Shown here: positions 16,765-25,900 of the stretch, piece after piece
Position numbering within the stretch: the stretch's first letter is position 1
How the letters are laid out: each line of letters opens with the position of its first letter
Source: Pelagibius litoralis
GTDB taxonomy: Bacteria > Pseudomonadota > Alphaproteobacteria > Kiloniellales > DSM-21159
Direction: 5' to 3'
Length of the DNA: 64,000 bases
Assembly: GCA_029287455.1 (NCBI GenBank)
Contig: JARFRB010000092.1
Coordinates: forward strand, 1-64,000
Program-made: the position numbers and the translations under genes
The notes under the pieces: model-generated
The model's input: the letters and a program-made list of their open reading frames with translations, nothing else
What the model was told of the DNA's origin: nothing
Database searches by the model: none

Positions 16765-18001
16765 GGAACTCCAGCTTGCGAAGACCTTCACGGATTTCGG
16801 GGGCGGTCATGAAATGCTTCCAAAGCAATCCGCTGCGGAAGTTTTCGACCATCACAACAATAGGTCCTTGATCGATGGCAAGATGGGTGGGGGCGTACCA
16901 ATCGTGGGTCTCGCTGAAGGCATCGATCAATCCGAAACGGCCCCAAAGCCGCGGGTCCGCGGAGAAGCGGCGTAGTGCCGCGAGTGACTGCTCGGGCAGA
17001 TAGGGAACGCTCGCCACCGCCGCCGTGGGGGAGATCACACCCTTATCGCGGTCCGGCGCGTGGGCCGTGTAGCCGTCGACGGTGTCGCTCGCGGTCAGGC
17101 CCCAGCAATCGGGGCCATAGCCCAAGTACCCGTTCGGATTTTCCTGGCAATGCCTGTAGTTGATGAGGGCGTGCGCCTGGTTCTGCTGCCAGTAATTGGC
17201 ATAGCGGTCCTCCAGGCCGCGGGGGTCGAGGCCCATGAAGGAATAATGGGTAAAGAACAGCGGCCCGCCGTACTCGGGCCCTAGGGGCAGCGTAACCCCA
17301 TAGTAATCCTTACCATTGAGGAACTCGTGCCCGGTTGCCCAGCCGGTGTGGTAGGCCTCGGGCGGAATCGCGTGACGGGGTGCGGCCACGGCCAGAAGAT
17401 AGGTGATCAGGCATTCGTTCCAGCCGCGCACCAGGAAGTTCATCTTCCATTCATGGCGTGGGCTCCAATGCCAATAGAGCTGGGTCGTGCCGCCACGCAG
17501 GAACCAATCCCATTCCACCTCGTGCCAGAGTTTATCGATGGCGGCCCGCAGCTCCGTCTCGGCCCGGTGCGTGCCGTCGAAGTACTGGCGGGCGGCCAGC
17601 AGGCCCTGGATCAGAAGCGACGTCTCGACCAGGTCCGCCCCGTCGTCGAGCTCGCCGAAGGCAATGGCCTTACCGGTCTTGCCATCCATGAAATGGGGGA
17701 AGGCCCCGTGGAAGCGTTCGGCGTTCGCTAGGAAGTCGAGGCTGTTGGCGATGTGGGAAACCGCGTCGCCGCGTCCGATCCAACCGCGTTCGATCGCCAC
17801 CAGCATGGCCATCACCCCGAAGCCGGAGCCGCCGATCGCCATGGTGTCGTCGCCCGGGTCGTCCGGCCCCCGGCTGCGGTCACGGGCGAGGCCCGAGACC
17901 GGATGGGCGAAATCCCAGAAATAGCGGAAGCACTCGCGCTGCGCCCGTTCCAGCAGGGCCTCGTCGTCCGGGTGGAGTTCGCTCACGGCGCTCGCGGTCA
18001 T
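16745..18001 (-). CDS. Glucoamylase-family protein, GH144-like (endo-beta-1,2-glucanase candidate)
   Basis: 418 residues, no signal peptide. The pattern from ECFRYFWDFAHPVSGLARDRS through MAIGGSGFGVMAM to the C-terminal HLAIDQGPIVVMVENFRSGLLW is that of the 'Glycoamylase' domain PF10091. The domain is found in cyclic beta-1,2-glucan synthases and in GH144 endo-beta-1,2-glucanases, so beta-1,2-glucan is the most likely substrate. Older 'glucoamylase' labels are misleading. It is coupled to the ABC transporter by an ATGA overlap and to the GH15 gene by a 20-base overlap. A cytoplasmic location implies prior import of oligosaccharides. Confidence 0.87.
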   Translation of the reverse strand: MTASAVSELHPDDEALLERAQRECFRYFWDFAHPVSGLARDRSRGPDDPGDDTMAIGGSGFGVMAMLVAIERGWIGRGDAVSHIANSLDFLANAERFHGAFPHFMDGKTGKAIAFGELDDGADLVETSLLIQGLLAARQYFDGTHRAETELRAAIDKLWHEVEWDWFLRGGTTQLYWHWSPRHEWKMNFLVRGWNECLITYLLAVAAPRHAIPPEAYHTGWATGHEFLNGKDYYGVTLPLGPEYGGPLFFTHYSFMGLDPRGLEDRYANYWQQNQAHALINYRHCQENPNGYLGYGPDCWGLTASDTVDGYTAHAPDRDKGVISPTAAVASVPYLPEQSLAALRRFSADPRLWGRFGLIDAFSETHDWYAPTHLAIDQGPIVVMVENFRSGLLWKHFMTAPEIREGLRKLEFHEPALV

Positions 18002-19785
18002 TTTTGGACCTCCTCCAATGTGGGTTTGTCATGATCCGATTTCATAATTTCTGTACCGATCCCATTGGGAACGCGGGTTAAATGAAGATTGCGAATGCGC
18101 TGTCCCTCTTCGGAGGCCCAGGCCCGCCGGGCAACGCTCAGCACGGTGGTATCCTTCAGTTCGTCCTCAAAGATCGACCAGACGACTTCACGCTGATCCT
18201 CTTCCAAGGCGCTGGCCGCGTCGTCGACGAAGACCCATTGTGGTGCGTGCAGCAGAAGCCGGGCGAAGGCGATGCGCTGCTGCTGGTCCAAGGAAAGCTC
18301 GCGGTCCCAGCGCCGGTCCTCGTCCAAGGCCGGAACCAAATTCGGCAAGCCCACGCGCTCCAAGCAAAATGCCTCCCGCGTTTCGTCGAAGACCTCCGGC
18401 GAGGCGGGGTAGGAGAGGGCGGCGCGCAAGCTTCCCGGCGGTACGTAGGGGCGCTGCGGCATGAACATCATCTGATTGGCAGGCGGCAGCCAGATGGTGC
18501 CCTCGCCGGACGCCCAGAGCCCCGCCATGGCGCGCAGCAGCGTGGATTTGCCCGCGCCCGCCTCGCCATGGACAACCACGTGCTCGCCATGGCCGATCTC
18601 TATCACCTTCTCGTCCAAGGTGGCCTCTCCGTTGGGAAGCAGGATCTTCAAGTTGTCGAACTTGAGCAGGCCGTCGGGATGTTCCACCACGCGAATGCGT
18701 TTGCGTCCCTCCTCGATGGTCTCCAGCGACAGCAGGGTCTCGCGCAGGTTCTCCACGCGCAGCAAGGTTGCGCGCCATTCGGCGATGCGCTGGAAGTTGT
18801 CCACGAACCAGCGCAAGGCTTGCTGCACCTGGTTGAAGCCGCCCACCACCATCATGAGCTGGCCGAGCGACAGGTCACCCCCGAAGTAGCCGGGGGCCGC
18901 CACCAAGATGGGCACGACGATCGCAAGCCATCCGTACCCGGAGGTGACCCAGGTCAGGCGCGCCAGGCCGGAGACGATCCGGCGCAAGCTGGTGACAAGC
19001 ACGCCGAGGGTATTAACGAGCCGGCGCTTTTCATCCGATTCCCCCGCGTAGAACGAGATGGCCTCGATGCTCTCGTTGACGCGGACCAGGGAGAAGCGCA
19101 GATCGGCCTCGCGGCTGTACCGGTCGTTGTTTAGAGCGATCAGCGGGCGACCGACCTTCCAAGTCAGCCATGATCCCGCCAAGGCGTAGGTCAACGCGCA
19201 CCAAACCATGTAGCCGGGAATGTGAAGGCTCGACTCCCCGAAATGCAGCGTGACATCGCGCGACAGGACCCAAAGCACGCCGATAAAGCTGCCGAGCAGC
19301 AGGGTCGCCTGCGCCAGGCCGACGCCCAGCTCGGCGGTAAGCTCGGTCAAATGGCGCGTGTCTTCCTGGATCCGCTGATCCGGATTGACGCCGATCTCCC
19401 CGGCGAAGGCCAGGCGGTAAGCGCGCTTCGGGTTGAGCCAGATGCCAAGCAGGTCACGCGTCAGCCACTCGCGCAGCTGCACCTTCAAGGTTTCCCCTAG
19501 CCAGGTCTGGGCAACAACCAAGGTCAAGAGCACGCCGACAATCGCCAGGAAGACCACAATCTGCCAGCCAAAGGCGCCAAGGTCGCGCTGGGCGATCGCG
19601 TCGTAGAAATCGCCGTGCCAGTAGTTCAGGCGAATTTGGCCGACCGCGTTCGCGATCACCACCGCCAGCACTGCAAGCGCAAGCAGCAGCACCCGGCGCC
19701 AGGAATCGGACGCACGAAGCGCGCGCGCAAGCCTCAGGAACTGCGCGAGGGCGGGACTATGGCCACCGGCCGCGGAAGCGGGCAT
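17998..19785 (-). CDS. ABC transporter, fused permease/ATPase (SbmA/BacA-YddA type)
   Basis: 595 residues: an SbmA/BacA-like membrane domain of six helices (about 30-330) fused to an ATPase domain. Landmarks are LNYWHGDFYDAIAQRDL, with the W-H-x-x-F-Y-D signature of this group, and PDQRIQEDTRHLTE. ATPase motifs are Walker A GEAGAGKST near 407, an unusual signature LSLDQQQR near 491-504 in place of LSGGQQQR-like forms, and Walker B WVFVDDAASALEE near 517. Relatives move peptides, antibiotics or very-long-chain acyl groups. Operon partners are glycoside hydrolases, so a glucan or glycoconjugate cargo is possible. It is first in the operon; ATG at 19785. Confidence 0.85.
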   Translation of the reverse strand: MPASAAGGHSPALAQFLRLARALRASDSWRRVLLLALAVLAVVIANAVGQIRLNYWHGDFYDAIAQRDLGAFGWQIVVFLAIVGVLLTLVVAQTWLGETLKVQLREWLTRDLLGIWLNPKRAYRLAFAGEIGVNPDQRIQEDTRHLTELTAELGVGLAQATLLLGSFIGVLWVLSRDVTLHFGESSLHIPGYMVWCALTYALAGSWLTWKVGRPLIALNNDRYSREADLRFSLVRVNESIEAISFYAGESDEKRRLVNTLGVLVTSLRRIVSGLARLTWVTSGYGWLAIVVPILVAAPGYFGGDLSLGQLMMVVGGFNQVQQALRWFVDNFQRIAEWRATLLRVENLRETLLSLETIEEGRKRIRVVEHPDGLLKFDNLKILLPNGEATLDEKVIEIGHGEHVVVHGEAGAGKSTLLRAMAGLWASGEGTIWLPPANQMMFMPQRPYVPPGSLRAALSYPASPEVFDETREAFCLERVGLPNLVPALDEDRRWDRELSLDQQQRIAFARLLLHAPQWVFVDDAASALEEDQREVVWSIFEDELKDTTVLSVARRAWASEEGQRIRNLHLTRVPNGIGTEIMKSDHDKPTLEEVQK

Positions 19786-19856
19786 TCATGGTCTCCGATC
19801 GAGCGACCACATTTTTGTGACGACGGCTCGGAGCCATCGACAAGATGCACCGGAAT

Positions 19857-19886
19857 TAGGGTAAGTTTGCCATGCGGTAAACCCTA
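19857..19886. promoter_or_regulatory. Candidate operator between the ABC-glucanase operon and the GH3 gene
   Basis: Two overlapping inverted repeats lie in the 117-base divergent intergenic region: TAGGGT...ACCCTA (six-base arms, 18-base spacer) and inside it GTTTGCC-ATGC-GGTAAAC (six of seven arm bases pair). The block ends 17 bases before the GH3 ATG. Such a site could let one regulator control both sides; no regulator gene is adjacent. Confidence 0.4.
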
Positions 19887-19902
19887 CGATGATGTGGAAA
19901 AG

Positions 19903-22044
19903 ATGAGCCCAAACTCTTCTCCATCCGATGATCCCGTCCTGAAATTGCTCTCTCGCATGACCTTGGCTGAGAAGGTTGGGCAGCTGAACATGGTCACCGC
20001 GCACATGGCCGACACGGGGCCGGGGATGGCGCCGCTCGATCTCGACGCGGTGCGGCGCGGTGAGGTGGGCAGCGTCTTCAATCTCTGGGGAGCGGAGAAC
20101 ACGGCGCGGGTTCAGCGGGTCGCCGTGGAAGAAACGCGCCTTGGAATTCCGCTGTTCTTTGGCTTCGACGTCGTGCACGGGCATCGAACCTTGTTTCCCG
20201 TGCCGATCGCCGAGGCCTGTGCCTTCGACCCTGATCTTTGGCAGAGGACGGCGGTTCATGCGGCGCGGGAAACCTCGGCGGACGGGGTGGATTTGACCTT
20301 CGCGCCGATGCTGGACGTGTCACGCGATCCGCGCTGGGGGCGCATGGTCGAAAGCCCGGGCGAGGACGCTTGGCTGGGTATGCGCTTTGCCGAGGCCAAG
20401 GTCAGGGGCTTTCAAGGCGATGACATTGCCTCGCCACACGCGGTGGCGGCCACGGCCAAGCACTTCGCCGGCTACGCGGCATCCATCGCCGGCCGCGACT
20501 ACGCGACGGTCGAACTTTCAGAGCGAACCTTCCGGGAAATTCACCTTCCGCCCTTCCAATCCGCGCTGGCCGCCGGGGTCGCCGCCATCATGCCCGCCTT
20601 CACGGACTATTCCGCCGTACCCCTGACCGGCAACGCAGCGATTTTGGGGGATCTGCTACGCCAGTCTTGGGGGTTCGACGGTGTGATTCTGAGCGATTAC
20701 GGGGCGATTGCGGAGTTGGTACCCCATGGTGTTGCCGCTGACTTGCAAGACGCCGCGACCGTCGCCCTGCACGCCGGCGTCGATATCGACATGATGGGTA
20801 ACGCCTATCTCTCCGGCCTCGAGGCAGCGGTCGAGCACGGGAAGGTTTCCATTGATCTCGTGGACACGGCCGTGGTGCGGGTGCTGCGTTTGAAGCACGC
20901 CCTCGGCTTGCTCGACGATCCCTTCCGGCGCATGGGCGAGAACGGGACTTGGGAAGCCATCGCAAGCAAGGGGCGTGACCTCGCAAGGGACGCGGCCCGC
21001 CGCTCCGCCGTGTTGCTTACAAATCGGTCCGGCACTCTGCCGCTGGCATCAAGCGGGGGGCCGATTGTCGTGGCGGGGCCCTTGGCGAATGCGTGGCGGG
21101 AGATGGCGGGTCCTTGGGCCGGAGCGGTCGACTTGGAACAGAACGTCTCGCTCGCCTTCGGCTTGGAGCAAGCCTTGCCCGGCCGCGAGCTGCGGTTCCC
21201 GTCGGAGGACGAACACGGCGCGGCCATGGCGGATGCTGAAACCATCGTTCTGTGCCTTGGTGAAACCGCGGAAATGAGCGGCGAGGCGACGAGCCGCACA
21301 AAGCTTGATCTCGACGAGGATCAAAGGCGGCTATTCGACTTTGCCGCCGGGACCGGCCGGCCCCTTGTGGTCGTGCTATTTTGCGGGCGCCCCTTGACTG
21401 TGCCCTGGATATTCGAGCGCGCCGACGCGGTGGTCGCCGCCTGGTTTCTCGGCAGCGAGGCGGGGAACGCTCTGGCCGATGTCTTGACCGGCGCCTGGAA
21501 TCCCTCGGGCCGGCTATCCGTTTCCTGGCCGAGAGACGTCGGGCAGATCCCGATCTTCTATGGGCAGCGCCCGTCCGGGCGGCCGCTGGGCGTAGACCCG
21601 AAGTACAGCAGCCGCTACATCGATTCGCCGAACGACCCGCAGTTTGTCTTTGGTCACGGCTTGTCCTACACGGCCTTCGAGATGAGTGATCTCCGGCTTT
21701 CGGCTACAAACCTCAAGGTGGGCGAGAGCCTTGAAGTCAGCGTCGATCTCCGTAATTCCGGTGACCGGGCGGGCGAGCAAACTCTCATGGTTTTTCTGCG
21801 TGACCCGGTTGCCAGCGTCTCGCGGCCCTTGCTCGAACTCAGGGGCTTCGCCAGCGTCTTCCTGGAGCCGGGCGATTCCGAGAGCGTGAGCTGGACGCTT
21901 GGACCGGAAGCCTTCGAAGGCCTGGACGCCGGTATGCGGCGGACCATCGAGCCCGGTGTCTTCGAGGTTTTCGTAGGCCCCTGCGCCGACGTGGAGCAGC
22001 TGTTGAAAGTTTCGATCTCTATTGAGGAAAAAACAATAAACTAA
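19903..22044 (+). CDS. Glycoside hydrolase family 3 beta-glucosidase (cytoplasmic)
   Basis: 713 residues with no signal peptide. The GH3 N-terminal barrel begins at LLSRMTLAEKVGQLNM and has RWGRMVESPGEDAWL, AKHFAGYAA and the nucleophile loop GVILSDYGA (Asp265). The alpha/beta sandwich, with ETAEMSGEATSRTKLDL carrying the acid/base region, and a fibronectin-III-like C-terminal domain (from about 600) follow. Its likely job is removing terminal beta-glucosyl units from oligosaccharides such as sophorose. ATG at 19903 has GGAAAAG upstream; the longer frame to 19615 reads through the divergent ABC gene. A rho-independent terminator lies about 140 bases beyond its stop. Confidence 0.93.
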   Translation: MSPNSSPSDDPVLKLLSRMTLAEKVGQLNMVTAHMADTGPGMAPLDLDAVRRGEVGSVFNLWGAENTARVQRVAVEETRLGIPLFFGFDVVHGHRTLFPVPIAEACAFDPDLWQRTAVHAARETSADGVDLTFAPMLDVSRDPRWGRMVESPGEDAWLGMRFAEAKVRGFQGDDIASPHAVAATAKHFAGYAASIAGRDYATVELSERTFREIHLPPFQSALAAGVAAIMPAFTDYSAVPLTGNAAILGDLLRQSWGFDGVILSDYGAIAELVPHGVAADLQDAATVALHAGVDIDMMGNAYLSGLEAAVEHGKVSIDLVDTAVVRVLRLKHALGLLDDPFRRMGENGTWEAIASKGRDLARDAARRSAVLLTNRSGTLPLASSGGPIVVAGPLANAWREMAGPWAGAVDLEQNVSLAFGLEQALPGRELRFPSEDEHGAAMADAETIVLCLGETAEMSGEATSRTKLDLDEDQRRLFDFAAGTGRPLVVVLFCGRPLTVPWIFERADAVVAAWFLGSEAGNALADVLTGAWNPSGRLSVSWPRDVGQIPIFYGQRPSGRPLGVDPKYSSRYIDSPNDPQFVFGHGLSYTAFEMSDLRLSATNLKVGESLEVSVDLRNSGDRAGEQTLMVFLRDPVASVSRPLLELRGFASVFLEPGDSESVSWTLGPEAFEGLDAGMRRTIEPGVFEVFVGPCADVEQLLKVSISIEEKTIN

Positions 22045-22183
22045 TGAAAATCAATAAAACTCATATAAGTTAAGAGTCATTTGGCATCGCCGCTCACCCG
22101 AAGAGTTAGCTCGAAAATACCCTGGCCCCCTCGGCGCCAGTGGCTAGTCTCGGAGCATCAGCGCTGTTCATTCTCCGGGAAGG

Positions 22184-22218
22184 AACCGCCGCCCTGGGAC
22201 GCCGGGGGGCGGTTTTTT
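22184..22218 (+). terminator. Rho-independent terminator
   Basis: AACCGCC (22184-22190) pairs with GGCGGTT (22208-22214), GC-rich, and runs straight into six T residues (22213-22218). It is the best classical terminator in the window and probably ends the GH3 transcript. Confidence 0.75.
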
Positions 22219-22313
22219 CTTGGCCGAAACCCGGGTGGACAAATCGCCTATCGGCGGAGAAGATCCCCGCGACCCGCAGTTGACGGAATCTCCCTGGGGG
22301 AAGACGGCAAGAC

Positions 22314-22961
22314 ATGTATACGCTCCATTGGCATCCCATGGCCTCGTCATACGCCCCTATGGCCATGCTCGAGGAAATCGGTGAACCCTACGAAGCGCGA
22401 CGGGTCGATTACGAAGGCGGTGAGAACCAATCGCCCAGCTACTTGAGAGTCCAGCCCCTGGGATTGATTCCCGCGCTCGGTTTTGCCGATGGCGGATCCA
22501 TGTTCGAGTCGGCGGCGATCCTCCTCTTCCTTTGTGACCGTCACCGGCGGGCCGACCTAGCGCCGGGCGTTGAGGAGCCGGAGCGGGCGGCGTTCTTACA
22601 GTGGCTGTTCTTTCTCTCGGACACGCTCTATCCGGCCTACAACCACTACTACCGCCCTCAGAAATACACGACCGATCCGTCGGGAACGGCGGCGATTGGC
22701 GAGGCGGCGCGCGCGGCCTTTACCCACCACTGGGGCATCCTGGAAGATCGCTTGAGGGCCGAGGGGCCATGGCTGCTAGGCAAGCGGTTTTCCGCCTGCG
22801 ACATCTATATGCACATGATCTCTTCTTGGGACGACGACCCGGCAGCACTCTACGCGGCCTTTCCCAGGCTGCGCGACGTGGCGGCCGGTGTGATGCAGCG
22901 CCCGGCCTGTCGAAAGGCCTTCGACCGCCACAAGTACAAGAGTGGCCTGGAGCCAGCCTGA
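22314..22961 (+). CDS. Glutathione S-transferase family protein
   Basis: 215 residues: a thioredoxin-like N-terminal domain (MYTLHWHPMASSYAPMAMLEE, with the likely glutathione-activating Ser at 11-12; LGLIPALG cis-Pro loop; MFESAAILLFL) and an all-helical C-terminal domain. The length is typical for soluble bacterial GSTs. Substrate unknown. It is preceded by the GH3 terminator, so it has its own promoter, and faces the AsmA gene with 25 bases between the stops. Confidence 0.88.
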   Translation: MYTLHWHPMASSYAPMAMLEEIGEPYEARRVDYEGGENQSPSYLRVQPLGLIPALGFADGGSMFESAAILLFLCDRHRRADLAPGVEEPERAAFLQWLFFLSDTLYPAYNHYYRPQKYTTDPSGTAAIGEAARAAFTHHWGILEDRLRAEGPWLLGKRFSACDIYMHMISSWDDDPAALYAAFPRLRDVAAGVMQRPACRKAFDRHKYKSGLEPA

Positions 22962-22986
22962 CCGTTCGGCGTCGCCAAGCTTGGGA

Positions 22987-25900
22987 TCATGGATGTGGGT
23001 CGCCCCGGACCCGTTCCAGACAGGGATTGTCCTCGTCGCCGCTGGAACCACCAACAAAGGGTAATAGGGAGCCGAGGAAGTTGATCGGCGACACCAGCGT
23101 GTCGGACACCACGCGGCGGGCGGCACCTCCACCCACTTCGATATCCGGGCTCGAAAGCGGGCCGACGAGTGAGAACGAGGTGGTGGATTCGATCAAGCGG
23201 CGCCGTTTCGGCCTGGGCTCGAACTGCAGGTCGAGCATTTCTTTCTTGAGATCGATCGAGCCGGTTCCGGTCACCTGAACGTTGTCCGTATCGATGAGGA
23301 AGCTGTCGGTCTTGGCCACGCCCTGATCCAGAGTGAAGTGCGCGATCAGGCAATTCAGCCTGGAGTATCCGCGCCGGCGGGATTCGGACAGCATCCAAGA
23401 CCAGATGTTGACGCCGGTCAGATCGAGCAGACTGGTGAGGACGCGCCCATTGGCCACCGCGACGTCGAATTGCCCGGTCGCGCTGGAAGCCAGATCGCGC
23501 GCTGAGTTGCCGCTCGCGCTCAATGCGGTCTGAACATCGACCGTGCCGTTCAGAGGAGCATCCACCCGGGTTTGCGAAAGGAGCCTGTCGAGATTGATGT
23601 TATCGCCAAGGAAGTTCAAGCGGACCGTCGGCGTTTCCCGTGAGGCGTCGATGTGCAAGTCCGTGGAGGCATTTCCGCCCACGAAAAGGACCTCCATGGG
23701 GGTTACGTCGAGCACGCCTTGCTTCAAATTGATCGATCCCCGCACACGCTGGATGTCGATCTCCACGCCACGGATTTGGGCCAGCCTGATACGCAGGGCG
23801 AGATCGAATTCGCGCAATGCCTCCAGACCGAGCGGGGTGTCGGTGAATACGCGCTCATCAGCGTCTCTTTTTGTTTGGGCGAGTGCGGAGTAATCGGCTT
23901 CCTCCGGCTCCAGCCCAAGGTCGTCCAAGTAAAAAGCATCGGTGGAAAGATCGCCCGAGAGAATTGGTCGCTCGCCCTCGAGCCTACCGGAGAGCTTGCC
24001 GGTCAACTTTGACTTGCCGATGGTCATGTCGCCGTCGAAGTTGAAGTTCTCGTCGCGGCCATCCAGGGCGCCGACAAAACGTAAAGCCCGCGACGGGCCG
24101 CCTTCGCCGCCGAATTCTTCGACCACGAGGGAAACGTCGGGTACGCGAAGATCGAGATCGAAATCCAAGCCGTCGCGTTTCTGGATGTCGCTCATCACGC
24201 CCCTGACGGACAGCTCCAGAAGTTCCGTGTGCTTGAGCCCGCCTTCTAGCCTGTCGATCCCCAAGGCTCCGTCGTCGTCGGAAATATCGAAGCGGCCGTA
24301 GAGAGTGCCGAGCCGGTCGGACTCTGGCGCGTTCTTGATGATCTGGTGCGGCCTGCTTTCGAAAGTGCCTGATAATCGGACCATTTGAAGCGTGAACAGG
24401 TCGCCGACGCTTCCGGTAACGTCCAAGGCCTTGACCTCTCCCTGACCGATCGTTCCCCTGAGATCACGCAGGGCCAAGGCGCTTTCGTTGCCCGAGATCG
24501 TCGCCCGCGCGTCGATCGGGCCAAGCTCTTCGAATTCGAGGCCGGTCAGGTCGAAGAGAGGTGCGCTTTCCGGTGCGCTGACCGCGATGTCGAGAACAAT
24601 GCCCGAGATATCGGTTTTCGGAGCGAAGTCGAGCCGCGCGATGCCGCCGTCCGCCTTGACAGCAAGCTTAGCGGGTCCTTTGGCGGACAAGCTGGCGTCG
24701 GTCAGAGCGAGCGAGTTCTCGGTGCCGGTTACCCGGACGGGCCCGGAAATACCAGTCAGCTCGGGAAGCTCGTCGCTTAACAGAGGCTCGAAGATGCGCG
24801 ACGAAGGGATCGCCAGCCTTGCTTGGAGATCCAGGCTGGAAATCACCGGATCCGCGTCGGGGCGCAGAGCCCCTACGTTGCCTGAAGCGGTGAGGATTGG
24901 ACTCTCTTCCTGCCCGATCCTGAGATCGATATCGGCGACCGCCAGCGCGTCCAGCTTGCCCGAAAGGCGTCCGGATAGGCGGCCCGGCCCCAGGTTCGTC
25001 AGAACTTGGGCCACTTCGGCGCTGCGCTGGTCGTCCAGGCGCCGGCCGAGCTCGCGTTCGATCTCCCGCAAGAGCTCTTCGCTGGCCAAGCCACTGGTGG
25101 GCAGCTTGCGCGCGCGCTCGAAAGCCTCGATTGCCGCGTTGGTCCGGGGGCCGGTCAAGCCATCGATAGGGCCGGGGTCGTAGCCCAGGTCGCGAAGGCC
25201 CTCTTGCGTTTGCCGCACCAGGGTCCGGCGGTCCTTCGGCAGGGGGCGTTCGCTCTCCGGCGTTTTCGGGATGAAGAGGAGGATCCGTTCGGTCTGGTCA
25301 AGCTCGATCGTTACGTCGAGTTCCGGCGCCCAGGTCAGCGCAAAGTCTTCCAAATCGAAGTGGCCGAGATTGCCCTGGGCGGTGAGGCTGGACTTGGGGA
25401 GAAGCTCCGCCTCCACCTCGCCGTTGTCGATCTTCAGATCGCCATCCGCCGCTGCCACCGCCGCGCTGATTTGAAGCGCCCCCAAGGCGGGCAGTTCCGC
25501 ACCCAAGGCACGGTTCAAGAAAGCTTCGTCGGGCAGGTCCAGCTTGGCCTGAGCTGTTAGGCTTTCCAGCTTGTCCGTCTGGGGCTTGAAGTTGAGTTGT
25601 GCTTCGCCAGCGATTGTGATTCTCGCTCCCGAGTCCTCCTCCAGCGCCAAATTGACGTTCTTGAATTGGGGTGCCGTGAAGTCGCCTGAAATCTCGCCCG
25701 CGATTTCAAGATCGTCGATGCCCTCCAGCATCCAGGCCTCTTCCTCGGGCAGGTCCGCCAGGGCGCGGACCGCAGCGGGGCTCATCACCCCCTTGACGAC
25801 GATATCGAGTCCCCGGCCACTCTCCAGGCTCGCGATCCGCCCGGTGGCGCGCAGCGATTTGTTTGGCGGTGCCGCAATTTCGACCACGATGTTCTCGGCG

